64,000 bases of DNA, taken from JAAYCI01 sp031551695 (GTDB taxonomy: Bacteria; Bacillota; Clostridia; Oscillospirales; Ruminococcaceae). Each line of letters starts with the position of its first letter. Position 1 is the first letter of the stretch. The position numbers and the translations under genes were made by a program. Location: positions 1 through 64,000 of the forward strand of contig JAVBNG010000023.1 in the NCBI GenBank assembly GCA_031551695.1, in the 5' to 3' direction. The notes under the pieces were generated by a model. The model did not search any database, had not been told where the DNA came from, and was given only the letters and a program-made list of their open reading frames with translations. This document shows, piece after piece, positions 52,111 through 60,274 of this stretch.

Positions 52111-53766
52111 TTAGGCGCCTTTGTTGTTATACGCCGACACCAGCGCCGACACCGACGCCAAAATAATGTCCGTATGGCTGCCCGCGCCCCAGGTCACTTC
52201 GCCGCCGGCCCATTCCAGGCCCACATAGGCCACCGCCTTGCTGGAAGAACCTGTCTCCAGCGCGTGCTCGGCATAGGTCAAAATAGAAAATTCCTTGCCC
52301 GTGGCATTTTTCAAGGCGTTTGAAACCGCGTCCAGGCGGCCGTTGCCCTTGGCCATAAACTCGGCCGATTTCCCGTCCTCGTACACGGTGATGGCCGCCA
52401 AAATGCCGTCTTTCTGGATAAAATGCACCTCGGTCACGTCCAGCGGGTTGCCGCGGTTCAGGTAGGCGTCCTCGAAAATGCCGCGCACCTCGGCGGGGCT
52501 CAGCTCCTTGTTCTCGCGGTCGCTCACGGCTTTCACCTTGTAGCCAAAGGCCTCGCGCATCTTCGGCGGCAGGCTGTAGCCGTAGTTTTGCTCCAGCAAA
52601 TAGCCGATGCCGCCCTTGCCGCTTTGCGAATTGATGCGGATGACGTCCGTCTCGTACACGCGGCCCACATCCTGCGGGTCGATGGGCAAATAGGGCACCG
52701 TCCACTGGGTCAGGTTCTTTTCGCTGCGCCAGTTCATGCCCTTGGCAATGGCGTCCTGGTGGCTGCCGCTGAAGGCCGCAAACACCAGCGCGCCCGCGTA
52801 GGGAGAGCGCTCGTACACGCGCATGCCGGTGGCCTCCTCGTAGGCCTCCACCACGGCGGGCATGTCGGAAAGGTCCAGCTTCGGGTCTACCCCGTGGCTG
52901 AACATGTTCATGGCCACTGTCACGATATCCACGTTGCCCGTGCGCTCGCCGTTGCCGAACAGGGTGCCCTCCACGCGGTCCGCCCCGGCCAGCACGGCAA
53001 ACTCCGCGTCGGAAACGGCGGTTCCGCGGTCGTTGTGCGGATGGGTGGACAGCACCACGGCGTCCCGGTGCTTCAGGTTCAAATGCAGGTATTCGATTTG
53101 GTTCGCGTACACATGCGGCATGCTCATCTGCACGGTGGAGGGCAGGTTGATGATAGCCTTGCGCGTTTCCTCGGGCTCCAAAATGTCCAAAACGTCGTTG
53201 CACACCTCAAGGGCAAACTCCGGCTCCGTGCCGGTAAAGCTCTCTGGGCTGTACTCAAAGCGGATGCCCTCGCGGCCATTGGCCAGCTTTTTCACCAGCT
53301 TTGCCGCCTCGGTGGCGATTTTTTTAATTTCTTTTTTCTCTTTTTTGAACACCTGCTCGCGCTGGGCCAGGCTGGTGGAATTATAAAAATGCACGATGGC
53401 GTTGTTCACGCCGTCCAGCGACGCAAAAGTTTTTTCGATGATATGTGCGCGGCACTGGGTAAGCACCTGCAGCGTCACATCGTCCGGCACCATGTCGCGC
53501 TCAATCAACGCCCGCAGCAGCTCAAACTCCGTGTCGCTGGCGGCGGGAAAGCCCACTTCAATTTCTTTGAAGCCCACTTTCACCAAAAAGGAGAAGAACG
53601 ATAGCTTTTGCTCCAGCGTCATGGGCACCACAAGGCTCTGGTTGCCGTCGCGCAGGTCCACGCTGCACCAGATGGGCGCCTCGTCAATGCGGTCTTTCTT
53701 TGCCCAAAGCATGGGCGCCTCCGGCGGCAAAAAGTACCCCGGGGCGTACTTGTCGTAATTTTTCAC
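52111..53766 (-). CDS. leuA: 2-isopropylmalate synthase, long LeuA form
   Basis: 551 residues, the longer subfamily (with PEAPMLWAKKDRIDEAPIWCSVDLRDGNQSL at the start) rather than the approximately 510-residue form. DRDGNQ-type metal motif is DLRDGNQ; THPHNDRGTAVSDAEFAVLAGADRVEGTLFGNGERTGNVD holds the HxH metal ligands. The C-terminal LeuA dimer/regulatory domain ends ILASVSALVSAYNNKGA and should bind leucine. Start is GTG at 53766 with GGAGGAGA; upstream open frame is leader sequence. Two tandem 17-bp repeats and a terminator lie in the leader. Confidence 0.96.
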   Translation of the reverse strand: MKNYDKYAPGYFLPPEAPMLWAKKDRIDEAPIWCSVDLRDGNQSLVVPMTLEQKLSFFSFLVKVGFKEIEVGFPAASDTEFELLRALIERDMVPDDVTLQVLTQCRAHIIEKTFASLDGVNNAIVHFYNSTSLAQREQVFKKEKKEIKKIATEAAKLVKKLANGREGIRFEYSPESFTGTEPEFALEVCNDVLDILEPEETRKAIINLPSTVQMSMPHVYANQIEYLHLNLKHRDAVVLSTHPHNDRGTAVSDAEFAVLAGADRVEGTLFGNGERTGNVDIVTVAMNMFSHGVDPKLDLSDMPAVVEAYEEATGMRVYERSPYAGALVFAAFSGSHQDAIAKGMNWRSEKNLTQWTVPYLPIDPQDVGRVYETDVIRINSQSGKGGIGYLLEQNYGYSLPPKMREAFGYKVKAVSDRENKELSPAEVRGIFEDAYLNRGNPLDVTEVHFIQKDGILAAITVYEDGKSAEFMAKGNGRLDAVSNALKNATGKEFSILTYAEHALETGSSSKAVAYVGLEWAGGEVTWGAGSHTDIILASVSALVSAYNNKGA

Positions 53767-53779
53767 GTTCTCTCCTCCA

Positions 53780-53817
53780 CGCTGAAATAAAAGCTTTCTT
53801 CGCTGAATCAAAAGCTT
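53780..53817 (-). repeat. Tandem direct repeat just upstream of leuA
   Basis: Two 17-bp units (53817-53801 and 53796-53780 on the minus strand), each AAGCTTTT..TTCAGCG, identical at 15 of 17 positions and 21 bp apart (two helical turns). They lie between the leader terminator and the ribosome site. Confidence 0.75.
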
Positions 53818-53858
53818 CCCTTTTATAGAATAAAAAGGGATTGCATAATAGTGTAACA

Positions 53859-53891
53859 GAAAAAACCACGTTTGCCAATTGGGCAAACGTG
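53859..53891 (-). terminator. Terminator/attenuator in the leuA leader
   Basis: On the minus strand CACGTTTGCC pairs with GGCAAACGTG around a five-base loop, followed by GTTTTTT. It is 93 bp before the leuA start and 225 bp after the ZIP gene stop, so it either ends ZIP transcription or attenuates leuA. Confidence 0.8.
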
Positions 53892-53958
53892 AATTTTTGC
53901 GGGGGTTTTCAGGATTTGCAAGGGATTTGTGCAGGTGGTTACGCAAAAATGTAACCGA

Positions 53959-54097
53959 GGGCCGGAGGCGTGTGTCCCTCTGGTGAGCGCCAGCCGCAAG
54001 GCCAGCGGCACGCGTGCCCGGAGTATACAATTCTGCAAAAATTGTGTGACGAGGGCCGCGGAAGGTAGCTCTCCGGAGGGACACACGCCTCCGGCCC
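53959..54097. repeat. 22-bp perfect inverted repeat enclosing 95 bp, upstream of leuA
   Basis: Arms 53959-53980 and 54076-54097 are exact inverse complements (GGGCCGGAGGCGTGTGT..). Within and beside it are two smaller hairpins whose loops both contain GCAAAAAT: GGTTAC/GTAACC at 53938-53957 and ACAATT/AATTGT at 54027-54045. A possible minus-strand promoter lies inside. It could be a small non-autonomous element or a structured leader. Confidence 0.7.
54022..54050 (-). promoter_or_regulatory. Possible promoter of the leuA leader
   Basis: GTCACA (54050-54045) and TATACT (54027-54022), spacer 17 bp, on the minus strand. It would give a leader of about 250 bases containing one arm of the inverted repeat and the terminator. 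Confidence 0.4.
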
Positions 54098-54115
54098 CTT
54101 GCACCTGCCTCCAGC

Positions 54116-54985
54116 CTACCCCAGCGCCACGTCCAGCACCATCATCAGCACAAAGCCGAACAGCGCCGACAATGTGGCCGTGTTCGAATGCTCGCCCAAA
54201 TGCGCCTCGGGAATCAGCTCTTCAATCACTACATACATCATGGCCCCGGCCGCAAAGGCGAGGCACCAGGGCATGGCGGGCGCAATGGCCCCGGCAAACA
54301 ACACCGCCAAAACGCCGCCAACAGGCTCCACAATGCCGGAGCCGGCACCCAGCAAAAACGCCTTGCCGCGTGACATTCCTTCGCTTTTCAGCGGAAGGGA
54401 CACCGCCGCCCCTTCCGGCAAATTCTGCAGCCCAATACCCACGCACAGCGCCACCGCTGCCGCCACGGTGCCAAAGCCCTCGCCCGCCGCCGCGCACACC
54501 AGGCCCAGGGCCATGCCTTCGGGGATATTGTGCAGCGTAACGGCCAGCACCAGCAGGGTGCTGTTGCCCAGTTTGCTTTTCGGCCCTTCGGCCTCCTTGC
54601 TGCCCGCATGCAGGTGGGGGATCAGGATATCCAGCAGCAGCAAGAACAGCACGCCCAGTACAAAGCCCCCGGCCACCGGGATGATGCCGTTCTGCCCGCG
54701 CTCCTCTGCCATTTCCAGCGCCGGCATAATCAGGCTGAACACGCTGGCGGCAATCATCACCCCGGCGGCAAAGCCCAAAAACAGGCGTAAAATATTTTGT
54801 TTTACGTCTTTTTTTACAAACAACACCGTGCCCGCGCCCACCGCCGTCATCAAAAATGCAAAGCCCGTTCCCAGCGCCGCCAGCACCAACGGCGGCAGCA
54901 CCACGGCGCCCGCCGCGTTCGCCGCTTTTGCAAACAAACCATTCCAATCCATTCCGGCCAATTCCGAGCCCTCCATTCGTTTCAC
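54116..54985 (-). CDS. ZIP family metal transporter
   Basis: 289 residues with eight membrane helices. Metal-path motifs TLHNIPEGMALG in helix 4 and GLQNLPEGAAVS in helix 5 are complete, and a His-containing loop HLHAGSKEAEG lies between helices 3 and 4. It is of the GufA/ZupT-like type and imports zinc or related divalent metals across the cytoplasmic membrane. Start is placed at GTG 54985 (AGGATAA upstream); ATG codons at 54976 and 54952 are alternatives. Divergent from the C39-like gene. Confidence 0.93.
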   Translation of the reverse strand: MKRMEGSELAGMDWNGLFAKAANAAGAVVLPPLVLAALGTGFAFLMTAVGAGTVLFVKKDVKQNILRLFLGFAAGVMIAASVFSLIMPALEMAEERGQNGIIPVAGGFVLGVLFLLLLDILIPHLHAGSKEAEGPKSKLGNSTLLVLAVTLHNIPEGMALGLVCAAAGEGFGTVAAAVALCVGIGLQNLPEGAAVSLPLKSEGMSRGKAFLLGAGSGIVEPVGGVLAVLFAGAIAPAMPWCLAFAAGAMMYVVIEELIPEAHLGEHSNTATLSALFGFVLMMVLDVALG

Positions 54986-55013
54986 TTGTCATTATCCTAC
55001 CATAGGTTATAAT
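54986..55013 (+). promoter_or_regulatory. Predicted promoter of the C39-like peptidase gene
   Basis: TTGTCA at 54986-54991 and TATAAT at 55008-55013, spacer 16 bp. Transcription would start near 55020, which rules out the in-frame GTG at 55019 as translation start. Confidence 0.7.
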
Positions 55014-55066
55014 ATAAGGTGAATAAAAATTTCGGCGGATATGAACCCGCCTGCAAATGGTGCAGC

Positions 55067-56500
55067 ATGGAGAAAAGCGTTTTTGTTTTAAAAAATATAA
55101 CAGATTTTGCCGCAGGCGCGTTTGAAAACACCACTGTGGAAGGCGGCGGCGTGCGCCTGGGGCGGCGTGGCAGCAGTTTTTTGCCATCCGGCAGCTACAC
55201 CACCCAGCCCTTTGCCGCGCCCGCCTTCACCCGCCTGTTGCCCAGCTGGAACGCCGACACCCCGCCCGGCACCACTGTGGAAATGGAGGTGCGCGTGGCC
55301 GTGCGCGGGCAGTGGAGCCACTGGTTCCCCTTCGGCAAATGGAGCCCGTTTATCGAGCGGCGCTCGCCGGAGGTAAGCTGCGACGAAGTGGCCTGCATGA
55401 AGGACGACGCCCTGTCCCTCGCTGTTTCCGGCACGGCGGCCGAACTGGCGCAGGCACGAATTTTTCTTGCGACGGAAGACGAGCACCTGACGCCAAAGGT
55501 AGGCCTTTTGGCCGTGGCGGTGGATGCCGCGCCGGAAGAGGAGGACGCGCCGCATCCCTCTCTGCGCACTTTGGCCGTCCCCGCCTATTCCTGCCTGGTG
55601 CGGGACCCCGCCATCGCTCATTTTTGCGGCGGCGCAACGTCTGTCTCCATGCTGTTAAACCGCTGGGGCGAAGACGTTTTGCCGGAGGAAATCGCCCACA
55701 CCGTGTACGATTCCGGCACAGGCCGCTATTCCAACATCAACTTTTTGTGCGCCGCCGCCGGCATGTATGGCTACGAGTGTTATTCCGCCTTTGCAGGTGT
55801 GCCCCGCTTGATGCGGGAAATTTGGGCAGGGCGCAGCGTGGCGTCGTTGGTGGCCTACCGCGCGCCGCACCTTGGCGGCGAAGGCGACGAAGAAAACACC
55901 GGCGAAAACAGCACACCGGTGCAGGCACCCGGCATTGCAGGCACGGCAGCCGCACAAAAAAACGGCGGTTTGCCGGTTCTTTCCGGCGCGCACGTGACAA
56001 GTGCCGGCCACTTCCTTGTGTTGCACGGCTTCGTGCAGCGCGAGGACGGCATACACGCCCAGGTGCACGACCCCATGTCTCCGTCCGACGCGGCCACCGC
56101 GCGGGAAATCCCTTTGGATGTGTTCACCCGCATTTACCGCGGCGTCAGCATTTTTTTGCGCAAAGGCGAAAAAGGCGCCGGCACCGCAAAGCCTCTTCGC
56201 GTTCCCGGCCAGTTGGCGCTGCAAAACGGAACCATTTCTCTTTCCGCCGGTGGCGAAACACTGGTGCCGGGCCGCCTTTCCACGGAGGAACGCCACCACA
56301 CCACCCTGTGCTACACCCTGGCGCTGGACGCCGTGTTCCCCACGGCGGCACAGCGGCAGTTCTATTACCCTCATCCCGGCGAGGACGGCACCCTGCAGTT
56401 TGACCCCACCCCCAACACCGGCAAACGGTTTATCTTTTACGCCGTCGGCGGCCTGGGCCGCACCTGGGTGGGCGAGCAAAACCTTAAGAAAAATTGTTGA
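55067..56500 (+). CDS. C39-like cysteine peptidase family protein
   Basis: 477 residues, no signal peptide. The N-terminal about 170 residues form a beta-rich domain (VRLGRRGSSFLPSGSYTTQPF, WSHWFPFGKWSPFI). The papain-like C39_2-type domain follows: Cys187 in HFCGGATSVSMLLNRWG (most members have CGPA/S), catalytic His315 in SAGHFLVLHGF and Asp in HDPMSPSD. A Gly/Glu-rich insert separates Cys and His. The C-terminal about 120 residues have a second beta-rich region ending GKRFIFYAVGGLGRTWVG. ATG at 55067 is chosen on the promoter position; GGTG is the only ribosome-like site. Substrate unknown; possibly an intracellular peptide or cell-wall stem peptide. Confidence 0.8.
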   Translation: MEKSVFVLKNITDFAAGAFENTTVEGGGVRLGRRGSSFLPSGSYTTQPFAAPAFTRLLPSWNADTPPGTTVEMEVRVAVRGQWSHWFPFGKWSPFIERRSPEVSCDEVACMKDDALSLAVSGTAAELAQARIFLATEDEHLTPKVGLLAVAVDAAPEEEDAPHPSLRTLAVPAYSCLVRDPAIAHFCGGATSVSMLLNRWGEDVLPEEIAHTVYDSGTGRYSNINFLCAAAGMYGYECYSAFAGVPRLMREIWAGRSVASLVAYRAPHLGGEGDEENTGENSTPVQAPGIAGTAAAQKNGGLPVLSGAHVTSAGHFLVLHGFVQREDGIHAQVHDPMSPSDAATAREIPLDVFTRIYRGVSIFLRKGEKGAGTAKPLRVPGQLALQNGTISLSAGGETLVPGRLSTEERHHTTLCYTLALDAVFPTAAQRQFYYPHPGEDGTLQFDPTPNTGKRFIFYAVGGLGRTWVGEQNLKKNC

Positions 56501-56563
56501 TTCTGCCGCCTTTTGAATCTCCTATACATCTGCTTCAAACTATTTGCCGGAAAGGATGGTTCT

Positions 56564-56962
56564 ATGAGGTCTTACCGCATCGAAACCCAGAGTTCGCAGA
56601 TGCTTCCCATCACCCAGCAGGTGGCAAACGCCGTGGATGCGGCCAATGTGGCAGAGGGAATATGTATTGTCTACTGTCCTCACACAACAGCTGCTATCAC
56701 AATAAATGAAAATTCAGACCCGGATGTTGTTCATGATTTGCTGCTTTCTTTGAACAAATACTGCCCGGACCTGCCGGAATACCGTCACTGCGAGGGGAAC
56801 TCTTCCGCACACCTGAAGGCCATGCTGGTCGGTGCTTCCGTCAGCATTCCCATCCACGACGGCAGGCTTTCCCTGGGTCGCTGGCAGGGCGTTTACTTCT
56901 GCGAATTTGACGGCCCACGCAACCGCCGCTTCCATGTGCAAATCTTGGGCAGTGCAAAATAA
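56564..56962 (+). CDS. YjbQ family protein (UPF0047, secondary thiamine-phosphate synthase type)
   Basis: 132 residues, usual length. CPHTTAAITINENSDPDVVHDLL and the following EGNSSAHLKAMLVGASVSIPIHDGRLSLGRWQGVYFCEFDGPR match the YjbQ family closely, with conserved His residues that bind metal. Members show weak thiamine-phosphate synthase activity; the physiological role is unsettled. AAAGGA precedes the ATG at 56564, 63 bp after the C39-like gene, so probably the same transcript. Confidence 0.93.
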   Translation: MRSYRIETQSSQMLPITQQVANAVDAANVAEGICIVYCPHTTAAITINENSDPDVVHDLLLSLNKYCPDLPEYRHCEGNSSAHLKAMLVGASVSIPIHDGRLSLGRWQGVYFCEFDGPRNRRFHVQILGSAK

Positions 56963-57062
56963 TCTCCTGTTTTCACATATTATTTTGATGTTTTTTGAAA
57001 TATATTCCAATTATATATTTTTATCAGCTGATATTCTTCCCGCTCCCACAGCGCAACCAAAA

Positions 57063-57091
57063 AGACCGCTCACCGTCTGGTGGGCGGTCTC
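57063..57091 (+). terminator. Probable terminator after the C39-like/yjbQ pair
   Basis: AGACCGCTCACC pairs with GGTGGGCGGTCT around GTCT and is followed by CATTTTC, a modest T tail. Confidence 0.6.
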
Positions 57092-57209
57092 ATTTTCTTG
57101 GAGGCGCGCAGGTGGCCCAGCGCCCAATTGCTCGTTAGCACAGTGCTGTATTCACAATGGTAAAAGCAGCTGCGCCAAAAAAGCTACGCACGCTGGCCCC
57201 TATCCGCCC

Positions 57210-57599
57210 CTATTTCCCCAGCAGCACTTTCACACGCGTCAACCGCAGTTCCTTCGCCGCTTTTTCGTCCCGCAGCGGCGCCCAGGCAAAGCGGCCGCCA
57301 TCAAACTCCAGCGCGCCGTGCGCATCGGTACCCGTCAGCGCCACCGGCGCCTCAATATCGCCCGTATAGGCGCAGGCGGCCGTGTTCCACGCAAAAGCGC
57401 CTCCAGGCGCCACGCGCCCGTTTAGCGTGTACACCACGCCGGCGGCCTCGCCATAGTTACGGCGGCAAAGCTGCGCTTTGCCGTTGCGGCCAAGGGTAAG
57501 CCTGTCGTCAAATTTGTGGTTGCCTTGCCTTTGGTACACCCGTGCCGCAATTTTGGGCCGCGCCGCACCAATTTGTGCAACAATCACATTCAAATCCAT
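57210..57599 (-). CDS. Hypothetical protein, 129 aa
   Basis: I do not recognise the family. Soluble, no membrane segment, beta-strand-like with alternating hydrophobics (RVYQRQGNHKFDDRLTLGRNGKAQLCRR, GAFAWNTAACAYTGDIEAPVALTG). ATG at 57599 has AAGGAGC. Its own promoter region holds a near-perfect inverted repeat, so expression is probably regulated. Convergent with the C39-like/yjbQ pair. Confidence 0.6.
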   Translation of the reverse strand: MDLNVIVAQIGAARPKIAARVYQRQGNHKFDDRLTLGRNGKAQLCRRNYGEAAGVVYTLNGRVAPGGAFAWNTAACAYTGDIEAPVALTGTDAHGALEFDGGRFAWAPLRDEKAAKELRLTRVKVLLGK

Positions 57600-57629
57600 C
57601 TGGGCTCCTTTTTAGAAAATATATAAATT

Positions 57630-57661
57630 ATCACATATTTATACTAAGTAAATTATGTGAT
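57630..57661. promoter_or_regulatory. Candidate operator: ATCACATA/TATGTGAT inverted repeat
   Basis: ATCACATA at 57630-57637 and TATGTGAT at 57654-57661 are exact inverse complements, extended inward by TTTA/TAAA. A minus-strand promoter (TTGCAA 57670-57665, TAGTAT 57646-57641, spacer 18 bp) overlaps it, so binding would block transcription of the 129-aa gene. Confidence 0.5.
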
Positions 57662-57710
57662 TTATTGCAAAATCTGCGCCATTACCAAACGCGCAGCTGC
57701 ACCGTATCCC

Positions 57711-59669
57711 TCACATCACCGCCATGGACACATTGCGTATTTCGCGGATATCACCGTCACAATAGGCGGCCAGCAAATCCTTCAGTTCTTCAATGCGCTG
57801 CGTCAGTTCGCGGCCGTTGTCCGTGTCCTTCACCGTCACCCGGCGCGGGTACATCTCCACAATGCGCACCTTCGGCGCTTCATACAGGCCGTCCTTCAGC
57901 GCCACCTCAAAGGGGCGGTGCTCGGCCAGAGCCAGATAGTGGGAATTGGATATCAGCGTATAACCGCCAATTCCCGTCTTGCTGTGGTAGGCCTTTGAAA
58001 TGCCGCCATCAATCACATACAACAGGCCCTCGCCGCGCACGGGGCTTTGGCCTTCGGCCTGGCGCACCGGCACGTGGCCGTTGATGATGTGGCTTCCCTC
58101 CGGTGTAAGGCCGAACTCCGCCAATATCTTTTCGCACACAGCACGCTTGCTTATCAGCTTAAAATAGGGGTTCTCCACCTCAGTGTGGGTGGCTTTGTCC
58201 TCAATAAAATAGCGTTCAAACGTTGTCATTTGGTTTTTTCCAAACAGCGGCGACTTTGCCCCGCACCACAGGTACCAAATAAAATCCTGGGCGCTTTTGC
58301 GCGCCTGGGTGCCCTCTTTGGCATAATAGGCGTCGCGCACGATGGCGTCCACCGCATCCATATATTTCCGGCCGGAAAGTTCCCGGCCGCTAAGCATCAC
58401 TGTTTCAAAGCTGCCGTCCTCCCGCATGGGTAGGCAGCCGTGGTACAGCAGGTTGCCGTTGGCAATTTTATACAAACTGCCGTTGTTATATAAGAACGGC
58501 ACATGCTTTTGCAACTGGCGTGAATTCTCGAAGGATTTCGCCAGCGCGTCGATCAATTCCTGTTCCCCCGCCGAAAGCTTCAGCGGATTTTTGGGGTTCA
58601 CTGTGGGGAACATGGTATCCCGCAGTTTATACATCTTTCCGTCAATTTTCACCTGGCCCTTTTCAAAATCCACGTCGCGCAGGCGCTGCCGGTGATCCAT
58701 TTCATACTCCGGGTGCCGCTCAATCAGCTGCCCTTCCAGCTTAAACAAAATCACCGCGATGGCCTTGTGCATCTTGGCGGCAAGGTCCGCGTCAATGGGG
58801 TCGTACACGTTTTCGTCCAGCAAATGCGGGCGGAAGATCCTGCACTTGTCCGCGCCGTACACCTCGGCCGCAAAGTGGGACAGCGGCCGCAGGTTGATAC
58901 CATAGCCCTCCTCCAGCAGGTCAAAATTGTTGTAGCTGATGGCCGCGCGCACCACGTCGGCCACGCACACCAGGCTGCCCGCCGCCGCGCCCATCCAGTG
59001 GATGTCGTGGTTGCCCCACTGGATATCCACGTTTTGGTGGCGCATCAGCTCCTCCATCACATAGTCCGCGTGTGGGCCGCGGTCGAAAATATCGCCGATG
59101 ACATGCAGCCAATCAACGCTGCACCGCCTAATAAGTAGGCACAGGGCGATAATGAACTTGTCTGCCACGCCGGTGCCCGTGATGGAGGAAATGATGGCGG
59201 AATAATATTCTTCCTTGTTTTCTTCCGTGTCCGCATGCAGCAGTTCGTCCAGCACATAGCCAAACTGCGCGGGCATCCGTTTGCGCACCTTGCTGCGGGT
59301 ATATTTGCTTGTCACCGATTTGCACACCTGCACCAGGCGGAAAATCACTACGCGGCACCAGCTGGGGTCGGCGGCGTCGGGCGTTTTTTCCAGCGTTTCC
59401 TCCGGCGCGTAGATGAGCTGGGAAAGGCTGGCGCGTTCCGGCTCCGGCACGGAATTCAAAAACAGGCTTTCAATTTTGTTGCGGATGACGCCGGACGCCG
59501 TGCCCAAAAGGTATGAGAACGCGTCGGCCTCGCCGTGGATATCTGAAAAAAAGTACTCTGTGCCCTTCGGCAGCTCGCAAATGGCCGAAAGGTTGATGAT
59601 TTCGGCCGAAGCCGCGTCCGCCGTGGGGTAATCCTTCGCCAGCAGCTCCAGGTAGTGCCTGTCCGTCAT
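57711..59669 (-). CDS. fbp: Fructose-1,6-bisphosphatase, class III
   Basis: 652 residues, the long Bacillota-specific gluconeogenic enzyme. Metallophosphatase motifs: FFSDIHGEADAF, HVIGDIFDRGPHADYVMEEL, QWGNHDIHWMGAA and later HIINGHVPVRQAEGQSPV, followed by GISKAYHSKTGIGGYTLISNS. All are intact. ATG at 59669 follows AGGAGG; an upstream extension of 18 residues has no ribosome site. Confidence 0.96.
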   Translation of the reverse strand: MTDRHYLELLAKDYPTADAASAEIINLSAICELPKGTEYFFSDIHGEADAFSYLLGTASGVIRNKIESLFLNSVPEPERASLSQLIYAPEETLEKTPDAADPSWCRVVIFRLVQVCKSVTSKYTRSKVRKRMPAQFGYVLDELLHADTEENKEEYYSAIISSITGTGVADKFIIALCLLIRRCSVDWLHVIGDIFDRGPHADYVMEELMRHQNVDIQWGNHDIHWMGAAAGSLVCVADVVRAAISYNNFDLLEEGYGINLRPLSHFAAEVYGADKCRIFRPHLLDENVYDPIDADLAAKMHKAIAVILFKLEGQLIERHPEYEMDHRQRLRDVDFEKGQVKIDGKMYKLRDTMFPTVNPKNPLKLSAGEQELIDALAKSFENSRQLQKHVPFLYNNGSLYKIANGNLLYHGCLPMREDGSFETVMLSGRELSGRKYMDAVDAIVRDAYYAKEGTQARKSAQDFIWYLWCGAKSPLFGKNQMTTFERYFIEDKATHTEVENPYFKLISKRAVCEKILAEFGLTPEGSHIINGHVPVRQAEGQSPVRGEGLLYVIDGGISKAYHSKTGIGGYTLISNSHYLALAEHRPFEVALKDGLYEAPKVRIVEMYPRRVTVKDTDNGRELTQRIEELKDLLAAYCDGDIREIRNVSMAVM

Positions 59670-59712
59670 ACCGCTCCTCCTAGCCCATTCACTAACATTT
59701 TCGAATCCGTTC

Positions 59713-59741
59713 GTTATATTCAAAATTCCGCCATGTAAAAA
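59713..59741 (-). promoter_or_regulatory. Predicted promoter of fbp
   Basis: TTTTTA (59741-59736) and TATAAC (59718-59713), spacer 17 bp, on the minus strand. Confidence 0.5.
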
Positions 59742-59777
59742 GCTTGTTCGCTAGGCATTTTCTGCGCGCAAGCTCTG

Positions 59778-60269
59778 TCAAACCGCCTTTTCATACACAT
59801 AGTCGTCCATCACATAGCCGCCGCCGATATCGGTGACGACGCTGCCCACACGGGCAAAACCCGCTTTTTCATAGGCGCGGCAGGCGCGGGCGTTGTTCTT
59901 GTTCACCGTAAGGCGCACGAACGCGCATCCTTTTGCCTTTGCCTGGGAATGCACGAATGCGAACGCTTCGGTGGCAAGGCCCGTGCCGCGCCACCTTGCC
60001 AGCAGATAAATTTTGCTTAAAAACAGGGCGACGCCCTGTGGCTGCACGCCGATGTACCCGGCGTTTTCAGCGCCTTCCTGCAGCAGGTAATACTCGTACC
60101 CGCCCTTTTCGCATTGGGCGAGAATGGCGGCTTCACTTTGCAAATTAGACAACATGTAGTCGATTTGTCCCTGGCTGATAATGCCGCGATAAGCCTCGTT
60201 CCAAATTTTTCCGGCCAGGGCGGCGGTGGTTTTCACATCCTCCGCGCTGTGCACTTTTACAAAATCCAT
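59778..60269 (-). CDS. GNAT family N-acetyltransferase
   Basis: 163 residues. The acetyl-CoA-binding motif A is LYLLARWRGTGLATEAFAFVHSQA, followed by FVRLTVNKNNARACRAYEKAGF (motif B). N-terminal VHSAEDVKTTAALAGKIWNEAYRGI resembles the YjcF/PaiA-like subgroup. Acceptor unknown. ATG at 60269 with AAAGGACT; it starts five bases after the stop of the split-barrel gene, so the two are coupled. Confidence 0.9.
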   Translation of the reverse strand: MDFVKVHSAEDVKTTAALAGKIWNEAYRGIISQGQIDYMLSNLQSEAAILAQCEKGGYEYYLLQEGAENAGYIGVQPQGVALFLSKIYLLARWRGTGLATEAFAFVHSQAKAKGCAFVRLTVNKNNARACRAYEKAGFARVGSVVTDIGGGYVMDDYVYEKAV

Positions 60270-60274
60270 TTGGC

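Noticed and set aside
53767..54115. T-box riboswitch upstream of leuA
   Set aside because: Terminator position fits, but no T-box sequence, specifier loop or AG-bulge pattern could be found on the minus strand.
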